This document shows, piece after piece, positions 7,438 through 14,407 of a DNA stretch of 17,534 nt. This DNA is from Clostridiaceae bacterium (GTDB lineage Bacteria > Bacillota > Clostridia > Saccharofermentanales > Fastidiosipilaceae). The position numbers were made by a program, and so were the translations under genes. The stretch is taken from positions 1 to 17,534 of the forward strand of contig JAAYZH010000166.1 of NCBI GenBank assembly GCA_012514965.1. The letters run 5' to 3'. How positions within the stretch are numbered: the first letter of the stretch is position 1; each line of letters opens with the position of its first letter. The notes beneath the pieces are model-generated. The model did not search any database. It was not told the DNA's origin and was given only the letters and a program-made list of their open reading frames with translations.

Positions 7438-7857
7438 TTATGGCTCAACCAGGCTGCCCACTACCGGTGCGCGATCCAAAACCCCGCGACCATGGGGTGA
7501 GGCTGCGTCGATGGCCTCGGTCAGATCAGTGCCAGCCTCGTAGCCGTTGTGTTTGCCGCCTTCCCAGCCGCCCAGCTCCGTGAAATCGTAGATCAAGCCG
7601 TCGACCGCGACATAGGCGGGCTTGCCGTCCATGCCATTGTATTCGGCCAGCTCGGCCAGTGTCAGGGTCAGCTGCGATGCGGATGTTTCGCCAGCCGCGC
7701 TTGTGGTCGCTGCCGTCGTATTTGCCGCTGTCGTGCCGTCAGTCGCGTTGCCGGTCGTGTTGCTGCTCTGTTCGCAGGCGCTCAGCAACAAGGCAAAACC
7801 AATTGCGATCACGGCGAACAGTCGTGTGAAATGTCTTGTTGTGGGTGTTCTTTTCAT
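7438..7857 (-). CDS. Cytochrome b5-like heme-binding lipoprotein
   Basis: The product is 139 residues from the ATG at 7857, chosen because GGGAGGG lies 5-6 nt upstream and a textbook lipoprotein signal begins there: KRTPTTRHFTR, a hydrophobic core, then LLSAC with the lipidated Cys at 28. The open frame runs further upstream but that part has no ribosome site. A Thr/Ala/Ser/Asn-rich linker (30-62) leads to a cytochrome b5-type domain (63-136). Candidate heme ligands are H103 in GGKHNGYEAGTDLTEAI and H122 in PHG. This is the short Bacillota form in which the usual HPGG is replaced. It should sit outside the membrane and exchange electrons with the four-helix cytochrome encoded directly downstream. 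The physiological acceptor is unknown. Confidence 0.85.
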   Translation of the reverse strand: MKRTPTTRHFTRLFAVIAIGFALLLSACEQSSNTTGNATDGTTAANTTAATTSAAGETSASQLTLTLAELAEYNGMDGKPAYVAVDGLIYDFTELGGWEGGKHNGYEAGTDLTEAIDAASPHGRGVLDRAPVVGSLVEP

Positions 7858-8094
7858 CTTATCCCTCCCTTTGGGTTCTTCGATGGCCAAAGCTTCCGAA
7901 TTTGCTTGTTTCGCGTCCGCTTGCTTTGCCTGAGGCAAAGCTTGAACTTGATCGAGCGAACCCTGCTTTGCTTAGGTTGCTCGTCCCCGGTCTGGCTTAG
8001 CTTGACTCGACCGGGTTCTGGTTGATCGTGCCCGGTCTGGCTTAGCCTGACTCGACCGGGTTCTGGTTGATCGGAAGTTAGCCGTGCCTAACTT
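7858..8094. repeat. Row of five hairpins upstream of the cytochrome operon
   Basis: Successive inverted repeats are: GCTTTGCC/GGCAAAGC (7923-7941, 3-nt loop); CGAGC-g-AACC/GGTT-GCTCG (7953-7983); CCCGGTC/GACCGGG (7986-8015); the same pair again (8031-8060); and AAGTTAG/CTAACTT (8075-8094). None has a clear U-tract. They lie 65-240 nt upstream of the lipoprotein start, so they may form a structured leader, or be a patch of REP-like elements. I see no good promoter in this stretch. Confidence 0.6.
7986..8075. repeat. 45-bp direct tandem repeat, two copies
   Basis: Copies at 7986-8030 and 8031-8075 are identical over the first 43 bases except for one T/C change. Each contains the 7-bp inverted repeat CCCGGTC...GACCGGG with a 16-nt loop followed by TTCTGGTTGATCG. 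A more diverged related hairpin precedes them at 7953-7983. Confidence 0.85.
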
Positions 8095-8252
8095 TAGAAT
8101 GGTTCAAATTTACAGGTTTTCTCCGAACCGGACAGCTACCCTTGTTACGATCGTGCTTCTGGGGCATGAATGTGGACTTGGAGTGGGGGGTGAGTTTGGA
8201 TATCAGAGGCTGGAATCGGGAGGTGCGGGGTACCGTGGTCAAATTCGAGGTT
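8095..8252. other. Gene-free spacer before the repeat array
   Basis: No credible gene. It is G-rich on the plus strand. GTGGTCAAAT at 8235-8244 is a partial copy of the 29-bp repeat that follows at 8253. Confidence 0.4.
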
Positions 8253-8281
8253 GGGTGGTCAAATCTGACGTTTATCGGAGC
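8253..8281 (+). repeat. 29-bp direct repeat, left copy
   Basis: The sequence begins GGGTGGTCAAATCTGACG and ends TTTATCGGAGC. It is identical to 8610-8638 and brackets the 72-bp array. Its inner CGTTTATC (8269-8276) is also inverted as GATAAACG at 8292-8299. Confidence 0.9.
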
Positions 8282-8327
8282 GGTGGGGCTAGATAAACGA
8301 CATTTTTGGCCAATTTCGGGGTTGGAT

Positions 8328-8609
8328 GGACAAAATTTTCGATATTCCAAGCCCAGAGCACACACTTTCGCAATTTTTGTCCAGATCTGAGGGGGCGGTG
8401 GACAAAATTTTCGTTATTCCAAGCCGCGAGCACACACTTTCGCAATTTTTGTCCAGATCAGGGGGTGCGGTGGACAAAATTTTCGTTATTCCAGGCGGAG
8501 GGCACACACTTTCGCAATTTTTGTCCAGATCAGAGGGTCCGGTGGACAAAATTTTCGATATTCCAAGCCCCGGGCACACACTTTCGCAAATTTTGTCCAG
8601 AATCACCCC
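8328..8609. repeat. Array of four 72-bp units with internal inverted symmetry
   Basis: Units start with GGACAAAATTTTCG at exactly 8328, 8400, 8472 and 8544. Each has a 14-bp left arm, about 27 middle bases containing ATTCCA and CACACACTTT, and a right arm CGCAATTTTTGTCC matching the left arm's complement at 12 of 14 positions (13 of 14 in unit 4). A 17-base linker ending in CGGT follows. Arms and CACACACTTT are conserved; substitutions are concentrated in a short block after ATTCCA and in the linker. All three plus frames and at least one minus frame are open through the array, but no start has a convincing ribosome site. I do not call it coding. Confidence 0.9.
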
Positions 8610-8638
8610 GGGTGGTCAAATCTGACGTTTATCGGAGC
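8610..8638 (+). repeat. 29-bp direct repeat, right copy
   Basis: Identical to 8253-8281 over all 29 bases. It abuts the linker of the fourth 72-bp unit. Confidence 0.9.
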
Positions 8639-8655
8639 AACGAGGGGCAAGCGGA

Positions 8656-8685
8656 AGGACCTGCTTGGCTCACCAAGCAGGTCCT
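8656..8685. terminator. Perfect 13-bp hairpin with 4-nt loop
   Basis: AGGACCTGCTTGG (8656-8668) and CCAAGCAGGTCCT (8673-8685) pair perfectly around CTCA. It lies 171 nt beyond the isomerase stop. On the minus strand the following bases are TCCGCTTGCC, a poor U-tract. It is a plausible operon-end structure or the edge of the repeat patch. Confidence 0.5.
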
Positions 8686-8803
8686 AATCAATTCTTGGCA
8701 GCTGAAAGATGTGGCAGTCTGCAGTGGTCCGGCCTGGTCGCAGCCCTGCCGTTGCGGCCTTATAGTTGTGTGCGTGATGGCAGCATTTGGCCTACATGAT
8801 GAA

Positions 8804-8833
8804 GGCGCCAAAGTCCCAGGGGACCTTGGCGCC
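8804..8833 (-). terminator. Long hairpin just after the isomerase gene
   Basis: GGCGCCAA/TTGGCGCC (8 bp) and GTCCC/GGGAC (5 bp) pair with one intervening position that is G-U on the minus strand. It lies 22 nt beyond the stop codon at 8856. The bases after it on the minus strand (TTCATCAT) are only weakly U-rich. Confidence 0.55.
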
Positions 8834-8855
8834 GTATTGCTGCACAGTGCTGAGG

Positions 8856-10271
8856 TCAGGCCCCGTGGCGGTGCATTTCCACTTGAAGGTATTTGGCCAA
8901 AGCTTCCTCGAGGATGTCGGCGACGTGACCGCGGACGAAGCAGACATGGTGCTCGAAGCCGTTGTCGCACATGTACTTGAGCAAGCCTTGCAAATTCTCG
9001 ACTTCGCAGTAGGCTACGCCGCCCTTGGTGGGCACGGCGACATCGCTGAAGTGGCCTTCGCCGACATAGCCCTTGATGATGCCTTTGGGATCGTCGGTGG
9101 ACAGGCGGATGAAGGTCATGGGGCCGGCGCTGACGCTGCCCTTGATGGCACCGAAGGTTTTCTCAGAACCGAGGACGCTGCCGAGGACGTCGAGGGAGCC
9201 CAGCTCGAGTTCGTCATTGGCAAAGAAGCTCTTGGGGAAGTTTGAGCAGTGCAGGGATATGCAGCTGTTGCGCTCGTTGTCGACGTTGTTGTTCCAGTCC
9301 ATAAGGGCCGGGGCGCTGTCGGCGGCCAGGCGGGCGGCGAGCATGCTGAGGGCGCCGCAAACGTCGCTCTCACAAGCGCTGGGTTTGCCTTGGTCGCCCA
9401 TCATGGCCATGCCGAGGCAGGTGGCGCAGCCGTAGTTGTTCTCGATGCTGTCCCAGCACTGAACGGAACTGGCCTGGCAGTCGAGCTGCTCGACGAAGTC
9501 TTCCATCGTGAGGATCAGTTTGGCCTGGAGCACGAGTTTCTCGTCGGGAAGCCCGGCAGGCAGGGTGCCGAAGGCACGAATCTCCTCGACTTTGGCCGCG
9601 ATTTTGTTGCTGTCGCTGTAGGCTTTGGCCGCGGCAATGACTTCGCTCATGTCGACGGTCTGGACGGAGATGTCGTTTCTCTGCAGGATTTTCTCGGAGA
9701 AGCGCACGGTGTTGAAGGCGATCGGTCTGGCGCCGAGCATGGCGATCCTGGAGCCTCGGATACCCTGGACGACACGGCAGACGCCGGCGAAGCGACGGAG
9801 ATCATCCGCGAAGTCGGGGCCGTCGATGTCACAGGTGTGGAGGGTGGTCGTGCTGTAGCGGATGCCGCGTTGGTAGAGGTTATTGCACAGCGAGAGCTTG
9901 CCGCAGAAGGCATCGCGACGATTCTCCATGTCGAGTTTGTCGTAGTCGTCGTTGCAGGCCTGGATCAGGATGGGCACGTCGAGGCCGGCCAAATGGATGG
10001 CTTCCGCGACGCCCAGCTCTTCGCCAAAGTTCGGGAGGATCACGATAATGCCCGAGATCTCTTCGCGTTTCGCCTTGAAGAGGCGGGCGCAGGTTTTGGC
10101 CTCCTCGTAGGTCAAAACAGCACCCAGGTCTGTGTATTCGCTGCCGAGCATGACATAGCCGAAGCCTTGGGCATCCAGGGCCTCGGTGATCTGCCTGCGG
10201 GCGGTTTCCACCAGGTGTGACGGGAAAAAGCTCCTCGTCGTTACAATCACGCCAAATGTTTGCTTACTCAT
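8856..10271 (-). CDS. L-fucose/L-arabinose isomerase family protein, candidate D-apiose isomerase
   Basis: The 471-residue protein has the fold of COG2407 fucose/arabinose isomerases: an N-terminal Rossmann-like domain (GVIVTTRSFFP at 7-17, GIIVILPNFGEE at 74-85), a middle domain, and a C-terminal beta-barrel. Candidate metal and catalytic residues are E301 in ACESDV, D325 in LMDWNN (24 residues apart, as E337 and D361 are in E. coli FucI) and H449 in VRGHVADILEE. It would interconvert an aldose and a ketose using a divalent metal. It is the last gene of a five-gene operon, 6 nt after the FGGY kinase, with AAAGG upstream. Because the operon also has a kinase and a two-part transketolase and lies near an apiosidase-like gene, I favour D-apiose to D-apulose. 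Another pentose or deoxysugar remains possible. Confidence 0.8.
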   Translation of the reverse strand: MSKQTFGVIVTTRSFFPSHLVETARRQITEALDAQGFGYVMLGSEYTDLGAVLTYEEAKTCARLFKAKREEISGIIVILPNFGEELGVAEAIHLAGLDVPILIQACNDDYDKLDMENRRDAFCGKLSLCNNLYQRGIRYSTTTLHTCDIDGPDFADDLRRFAGVCRVVQGIRGSRIAMLGARPIAFNTVRFSEKILQRNDISVQTVDMSEVIAAAKAYSDSNKIAAKVEEIRAFGTLPAGLPDEKLVLQAKLILTMEDFVEQLDCQASSVQCWDSIENNYGCATCLGMAMMGDQGKPSACESDVCGALSMLAARLAADSAPALMDWNNNVDNERNSCISLHCSNFPKSFFANDELELGSLDVLGSVLGSEKTFGAIKGSVSAGPMTFIRLSTDDPKGIIKGYVGEGHFSDVAVPTKGGVAYCEVENLQGLLKYMCDNGFEHHVCFVRGHVADILEEALAKYLQVEMHRHGA

Positions 10272-10277
10272 TTTGAA

Positions 10278-11750
10278 TCACCTTTCATTAATCACAGCAA
10301 CCGCGTTCTTCCAGGCCCGGAAGCGGCGGTCCCGCTCGATTTTGCTGATTTGGGGGAGGATTTCTCTGGCGCTGTTCTCTGCGCCGGCCTCAAGTGGATC
10401 GAGAACGCCGGCTGCTGCGCCTGCCACTAGGGCGGCGCCCTGACCGGAAAGCTCTTCGATGCCGTTCATTCGCAGCGGGATCTGCAGCATGTCTGCCTGC
10501 AATTGCATCAGGAAGCCATCTCGCGTGGGTCCGCCGTCGGCGCAGATGAATGTCAGGGGCCGGCCGATGGCCTGGTCGACGACCTCAACAACATCGGCAA
10601 TCTGATACGCGATGCATTCTTCGGCCGCGCGCACGAGATGTGCTTTTTTCGTATTGCGGTTCAGGCCCAGGAAGGCGGCCCGCGCGTGGTTGTTGAAGTA
10701 GGGAGCTCCGAGACCGCTGAAGGCAGGGATCAGAAACACACCGCCGGTATCTTCTACCGTGGCTGCGAGGACACCCGCTTCTCTGGGCTCTCGCAGCAGC
10801 TCAATATCGTGGACAAGCCAGTCGATAACGGCGCCGGTGTAGTTGATATTGCCTTCAATCGCGTAGGTGATCGTGCCGCCCAGGCCCCAGGCCAGACTGC
10901 TGACGACGCCCGGTACAGCCGCGGGCCGCTGCGGGCCGGCATTGACCATCACGGATGAACCGGTGCCAAAGGTGACTTTAGCCGTATTCTGCTGCCAGCA
11001 GCGATTGGCGTACAAAGCCGCGTGACTGTCGCCCAGCACCCCATGTACCGGACAGGGCTCCGGCAGGAGGCCATCGAAGTCGGTGCAGCCAAATAAACTG
11101 TCACTAAAACAAATCTCGGGCAGGACGTCCGTGCGGAGGCCGAAAAGTTCTACCACGTCGGGATCCCAGGCCAGGGTGTCGAGATTCAGCAGCTGCGTGC
11201 GGCTGGCATTGGAGTAATCCGTCTTGAATGCTCCGGTCAGCTTGAAGAGCAGCCAGGCGTCGATGGTGCCGCAGCAGAGATCTTGCTGCTCATAGGCTTC
11301 CCGCACTGCGGGGAGATTCTGCAGCATCCAGGCATATTTGGCCGCGCTGAAATAGGGTGACAATGGCATGCCTGTTACGGCTTGCACGAGGTCGGCCTGG
11401 CCTGCGGCTTCGATCGTTGCTGTAATCGATTCAGCTCTCGCGCACTGCCAGACGATCGCGTTGCACAGAGCTTTGCCGCTCCCGCGGCTCCAGCATACGG
11501 CGGTTTCCCTCTGGTTCGACAGCCCGATCGCCTTGACAGCTGAGGAGTCGACGCCGCTTTGGTCCAGCAAGCCTCCCACGACCGCGAGGGTATTCCGGTA
11601 GATTTCTTCCGGATCGTGTTCGATCCAGCCGAGCTCGTTCGTGATCTGCCGATGGCGCTTGTCGAAGCGAGAGACCAGCTTGCCCATGCTATCCCACAAC
11701 AAGGCCTTGGTGGCAGAAGTGCTCTGATCAATGGACAAGACGTAGTTCAT
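10278..11750 (-). CDS. FGGY-family carbohydrate kinase, candidate apulose kinase
   Basis: The 490-residue protein is a full-length FGGY kinase, close in motifs to glycerol kinases (IDQSTSATKALLWD at 7-20, GLSNQRE at 76-82, GTIDAWLLFKLTG at 161-173). The catalytic base is expected at D241 in GDSHAALYA, and the phosphate loop at FGTGSS (261-266). It would phosphorylate a ketose or polyol with ATP. The ATG overlaps the stop codon of the transketolase C-half by four bases (ATGA), so expression is coupled. Glycerol kinase is the obvious alternative by sequence. However, no glycerol uptake or glycerol-phosphate dehydrogenase gene is present, and the operon supplies an isomerase before and a transketolase after it. 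That favours apulose to apulose 4-phosphate, as in the known D-apiose transketolase pathway. Confidence 0.8.
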   Translation of the reverse strand: MNYVLSIDQSTSATKALLWDSMGKLVSRFDKRHRQITNELGWIEHDPEEIYRNTLAVVGGLLDQSGVDSSAVKAIGLSNQRETAVCWSRGSGKALCNAIVWQCARAESITATIEAAGQADLVQAVTGMPLSPYFSAAKYAWMLQNLPAVREAYEQQDLCCGTIDAWLLFKLTGAFKTDYSNASRTQLLNLDTLAWDPDVVELFGLRTDVLPEICFSDSLFGCTDFDGLLPEPCPVHGVLGDSHAALYANRCWQQNTAKVTFGTGSSVMVNAGPQRPAAVPGVVSSLAWGLGGTITYAIEGNINYTGAVIDWLVHDIELLREPREAGVLAATVEDTGGVFLIPAFSGLGAPYFNNHARAAFLGLNRNTKKAHLVRAAEECIAYQIADVVEVVDQAIGRPLTFICADGGPTRDGFLMQLQADMLQIPLRMNGIEELSGQGAALVAGAAAGVLDPLEAGAENSAREILPQISKIERDRRFRAWKNAVAVINER

Positions 11751-12688
11751 AGGCGCGCGCGCTCCAGCAATGCCCCGGCTTCGCGCGCGATGTTCTCGGC
11801 GGTGAGCCCGTAGTGCTCGAAGAGTTCCTGACTGCTCCCGACCTTGTACTCTTCATCGGGGAAACCCATGATCTTCAGGGGTACGCAGTGGTTTTGCGCC
11901 AGGATGCCCGCGACCATTTCGCCCAGGCCGCCGTGTATGCTGTGCTCTTCGATGGTGAGGATGGCCTCCGTGTCATAGCTTGCCTGGATGACCGCCGCGG
12001 CGTCCACCGGCTTGAGGCGGAACATGTCCAGGACGCGGGCCGCGATCCCGGCCTCCGCCAGAAGACCCGCCGCCTTCTTGGCGTAGAGGACCATTTCGCC
12101 GCAGGCAATCAGGGTGATGTCGCTGCCGTCACAGACGACTTTGGCCCGTTCGATGTCGAAGGATTCCCCGTCCTCGTAGACGGCTTCTACATCACCGCGG
12201 CCGATCCGCAGCCACACGGGCTTGCCGTCTTGCGCAATGTGCTTTGTGATCGCCGCAGCCTGGACCGCATCTGCCGGCGCATAGATCTCGAGGTTTGGCA
12301 ACGCACGCATAGAAGCGAAATCGTTGAGTGTTGTATGGGTACCGCCGAGAGGCCCGTAACTGACCCCCGCCGAAACACCAATCAGCTTAACGTCGGATTC
12401 GTTGTACGCAACATCGATTTTTACCTGCTCGTAGGAGCGGGCGGAGAGGAAACAGGCCGGGCTCAGGACGAAAACGGTTTTGCCCGTGGAGGCCAGTCCG
12501 CTGGCCACGCCGACTGCGTTCTGCTCGGCAATCCCGCACTCGATGAAACGTTCCGGGAACAAGTCCGCGAGACCCGTCACCATGGCGCTGCCCCGGGAAT
12601 CCGTGGTAACGATATACACATTGGGATTGGCAGCTGCCTCTGTCTGGATCGCGGCGGCAACTGCCCCGCGTACGGATACCTTAGTCAT
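11747..12688 (-). CDS. Transketolase C-terminal subunit
   Basis: The 313-residue protein carries the pyrimidine-binding and C-terminal domains of transketolase. E55 in ECGIAEQNAVG is the conserved Glu that activates thiamine diphosphate; GPLGGTHTTLNDFASMRALPN (about 133-153) is the usual second motif, and the C-terminal domain runs from about 190. It is one half of a two-subunit enzyme. It overlaps the N-half gene by 8 bases and the kinase gene by 4. In the D-apiose pathway such a pair (AptA/AptB) transfers a ketol unit from apulose 4-phosphate to glyceraldehyde 3-phosphate, giving DHAP and xylulose 5-phosphate. A general pentose-phosphate transketolase of the split type is the alternative. 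Confidence 0.92.
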   Translation of the reverse strand: MTKVSVRGAVAAAIQTEAAANPNVYIVTTDSRGSAMVTGLADLFPERFIECGIAEQNAVGVASGLASTGKTVFVLSPACFLSARSYEQVKIDVAYNESDVKLIGVSAGVSYGPLGGTHTTLNDFASMRALPNLEIYAPADAVQAAAITKHIAQDGKPVWLRIGRGDVEAVYEDGESFDIERAKVVCDGSDITLIACGEMVLYAKKAAGLLAEAGIAARVLDMFRLKPVDAAAVIQASYDTEAILTIEEHSIHGGLGEMVAGILAQNHCVPLKIMGFPDEEYKVGSSQELFEHYGLTAENIAREAGALLERARL

Positions 12689-13511
12689 GACGAAGCCCCC
12701 TTATCTGTTCTTGCAGATCTGCCTTGATCTGCTTGTACTCTTCCTGCGAAGGTGTCTTGTGGTGCCAGCTGGCCTTGTTCGCCATCACGGCAGAACCATA
12801 GCCTTTCGTTGTGCGGGCAATCACCAGCAAGGGCTGATCTGCAAGGCGTTCTGCGCTAATTGCCTCGATGATTTCCGCGGGTTCGTGACCGTCGCACTCC
12901 TTGACCTGCCAGCCGAAGGCGCTGTATTTCGCGGCTAGATTGTCGATCGGCATGACCTCTTCTGTGGAGCCGGAAATCTGGAGGTAGTTGCGGTCGATCA
13001 CGGCTGTCAAATTGCCTAGGCCGTATTTGCTGGCCGCCATGGCAGCTTCCCAGTTCGAGCCCTCGGCCTGTTCGCCGTCGCCCATGAAGACATAGACATT
13101 TGCCGGTGACGCGTCGTTCTTGCACGCGATCGCCATCCCCACGGCCAAAGGCAAGCCATGCCCCAGCGCCCCGGTGGCCATTTCCACACCCGGCACCTTC
13201 TTCGTCGGGTGCTCGGCCAAAATCGTGTCGAAGGCCGCGTAGGTCTCAAGCAGTTCTTTCGCGAAAAACCCGCAGTCCGCCAGCACCGTATAGAGACTGT
13301 CTCCGCAGTGTCCCTTGCTCATCACAAAACGATCGCGGTCAGGGTCCTGCCGCTTGATCTTCTCGACATCCATGATGACGTAATAGAGACTTACCAGGAT
13401 GTCCAGTCCGGACATGGCCCCGCCGATATGGCCCGACTTCGAGCGCATCACGACTTCCAAGACATCCAGTCTGCGCTCCATGGCAATTGTTTTCAGCTCG
13501 TTTGTTTGCAT
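12681..13511 (-). CDS. Transketolase N-terminal subunit
   Basis: The 276-residue protein is the thiamine-diphosphate-binding half of transketolase. It has SGHIGGAMS (26-34) with H28, KGH with H68, TGALGHGLPLAVG (113-125), and the metal/ThDP motif from GDG (144-146) to N175 in VIDRNYLQ. AAGGAG lies about 11 nt upstream of the ATG. It is 14 nt downstream of the esterase gene and overlaps its partner by 8 bases, which ensures equal amounts of both subunits. The two halves together equal a full transketolase lacking nothing obvious. Substrate choice cannot be read from these motifs; context suggests apulose 4-phosphate. Confidence 0.92.
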   Translation of the reverse strand: MQTNELKTIAMERRLDVLEVVMRSKSGHIGGAMSGLDILVSLYYVIMDVEKIKRQDPDRDRFVMSKGHCGDSLYTVLADCGFFAKELLETYAAFDTILAEHPTKKVPGVEMATGALGHGLPLAVGMAIACKNDASPANVYVFMGDGEQAEGSNWEAAMAASKYGLGNLTAVIDRNYLQISGSTEEVMPIDNLAAKYSAFGWQVKECDGHEPAEIIEAISAERLADQPLLVIARTTKGYGSAVMANKASWHHKTPSQEEYKQIKADLQEQIRGLRHD

Positions 13512-13525
13512 GCGTCTGCCTCTCC

Positions 13526-14407
13526 TTACTGTTCTGAGCCTCGGCTGCCAAGCAACTCTAACTCCTGCAGATCCTCATCAGAGATCAAGCCGGGGATCCA
13601 TTCACTCGGTACATCCGCGACCTCCGGCCTTCCGAAGGTCCGCCACAGCCACTCTACGCTGAGTGAATGCCAGCTGCCGACATGGCTATCCACCATGGCG
13701 GTGCGACCATTCGCTGTGATTCTCCTTGCCAAAGACAAGCCATGCTCCCCTTCCTGGTACAGATGCAGTTCAAAGGGAACCTTGTTCTTGTCGTAGGCCT
13801 GGGCCAGCGCCAGCAGATCCCCCGCCGTAACCAGGACATCCCCCACCGTCCCCCAGCTGAACATAGGCGGTGCGTCGGTCGTGACCTGCGCAGGCAGGTT
13901 CACCTTCTGGGCTTCTTCCGTGGTATATTCTTCACTCAAAATCGTTTTCGCAATGGTCGATGGTGCTCTACCGCGAAACAGGGTCGTGGCTGCATAGGAC
14001 AGGACCAGAGCATTAGGCTTCGGATTCCCACATATACCCACCCAGGCCGCGAGGTGCCCGCCGGCGGAGAAACCACAAACTGCAACTTTGTCAGGGTCTA
14101 CATGCCAAGCCTCCGCGTTTTGGCGGATAAGAGCAATGGCGGCTTCTGCCTCCTTGAGCGGTTGGTAGTTTCTCGCCCGCTTGCCCACCGAATAGCGAAG
14201 AACAAAGGCCTGGAAGCCTTCGGCAGCGTAGGCCAGAGCAACGGGTTCGGCTTCACGATCGGAGGTAAAGAGATAGGCGCCGCCGGGAAAGATCAGGACA
14301 GCAGGCCGCGTCTGCACGGTCTTCATTTCGCGGGAGGGCTCCTGGATATAGGTTGTCAATTCGGCCCCCAGCTCACCAATTTTTTGCTTCTCAATTCTCA
14401 TAAGCAA
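13526..14407 (-). CDS. Alpha/beta-hydrolase, carbohydrate or aryl-ester esterase (BD-FAE/Aes-like)
   Basis: The protein of about 293 residues has the alpha/beta-hydrolase fold with nucleophile S114 in GFSAGGH, D190 in GTVGDVLV and H222 in GEHGLSL. PGGAY at 41-45 replaces the usual HGGG oxyanion motif. These are features of the acetylxylan- and feruloyl-type esterases near COG0657. No signal peptide, so cytoplasmic. The start is ambiguous: TTG at 14407 has AAAGGAG exactly 6 nt upstream, while the ATG two codons later (14401) has only a weak AGG at good spacing. It is the first gene of the operon, so its job is probably to remove acyl groups from the imported glycoside before or after sugar release. 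Confidence 0.85.
   Translation of the reverse strand: MLMRIEKQKIGELGAELTTYIQEPSREMKTVQTRPAVLIFPGGAYLFTSDREAEPVALAYAAEGFQAFVLRYSVGKRARNYQPLKEAEAAIALIRQNAEAWHVDPDKVAVCGFSAGGHLAAWVGICGNPKPNALVLSYAATTLFRGRAPSTIAKTILSEEYTTEEAQKVNLPAQVTTDAPPMFSWGTVGDVLVTAGDLLALAQAYDKNKVPFELHLYQEGEHGLSLARRITANGRTAMVDSHVGSWHSLSVEWLWRTFGRPEVADVPSEWIPGLISDEDLQELELLGSRGSEQ

Noticed and set aside
7858-7938. Upstream start of the b5-like lipoprotein at 7938
   Set aside because: It would bury the signal peptide behind a charged 27-residue stretch; the ATG at 7857 gives a textbook lipoprotein signal and has a strong ribosome site.
8328-8609. CRISPR array
   Set aside because: Units are near-identical over almost all of the 72 bases; there are no unique 30-40-bp spacers and no cas genes in the window.
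8639-8855. A small RNA or tRNA gene in the gap after the isomerase
   Set aside because: No cloverleaf or known RNA signature; only two hairpins are visible.
8306-8980. Plus-strand frame reading through the 72-bp array as a 24-residue repeat protein
   Set aside because: A 72-bp period is a multiple of three, so open frames persist automatically; several frames are open, no ribosome site fits, and substitutions do not favour third codon positions in any one frame.
9249-10220. 323-codon plus-strand frame opposite the isomerase
   Set aside because: Antisense shadow rich in Gly/Val/Asp; the minus-strand isomerase is complete and conserved.
10278-11750. Plain glycerol kinase
   Set aside because: Motifs are glycerol-kinase-like, but the overlapping transketolase and adjoining isomerase make a ketose kinase more likely; kept as an alternative in the entry.
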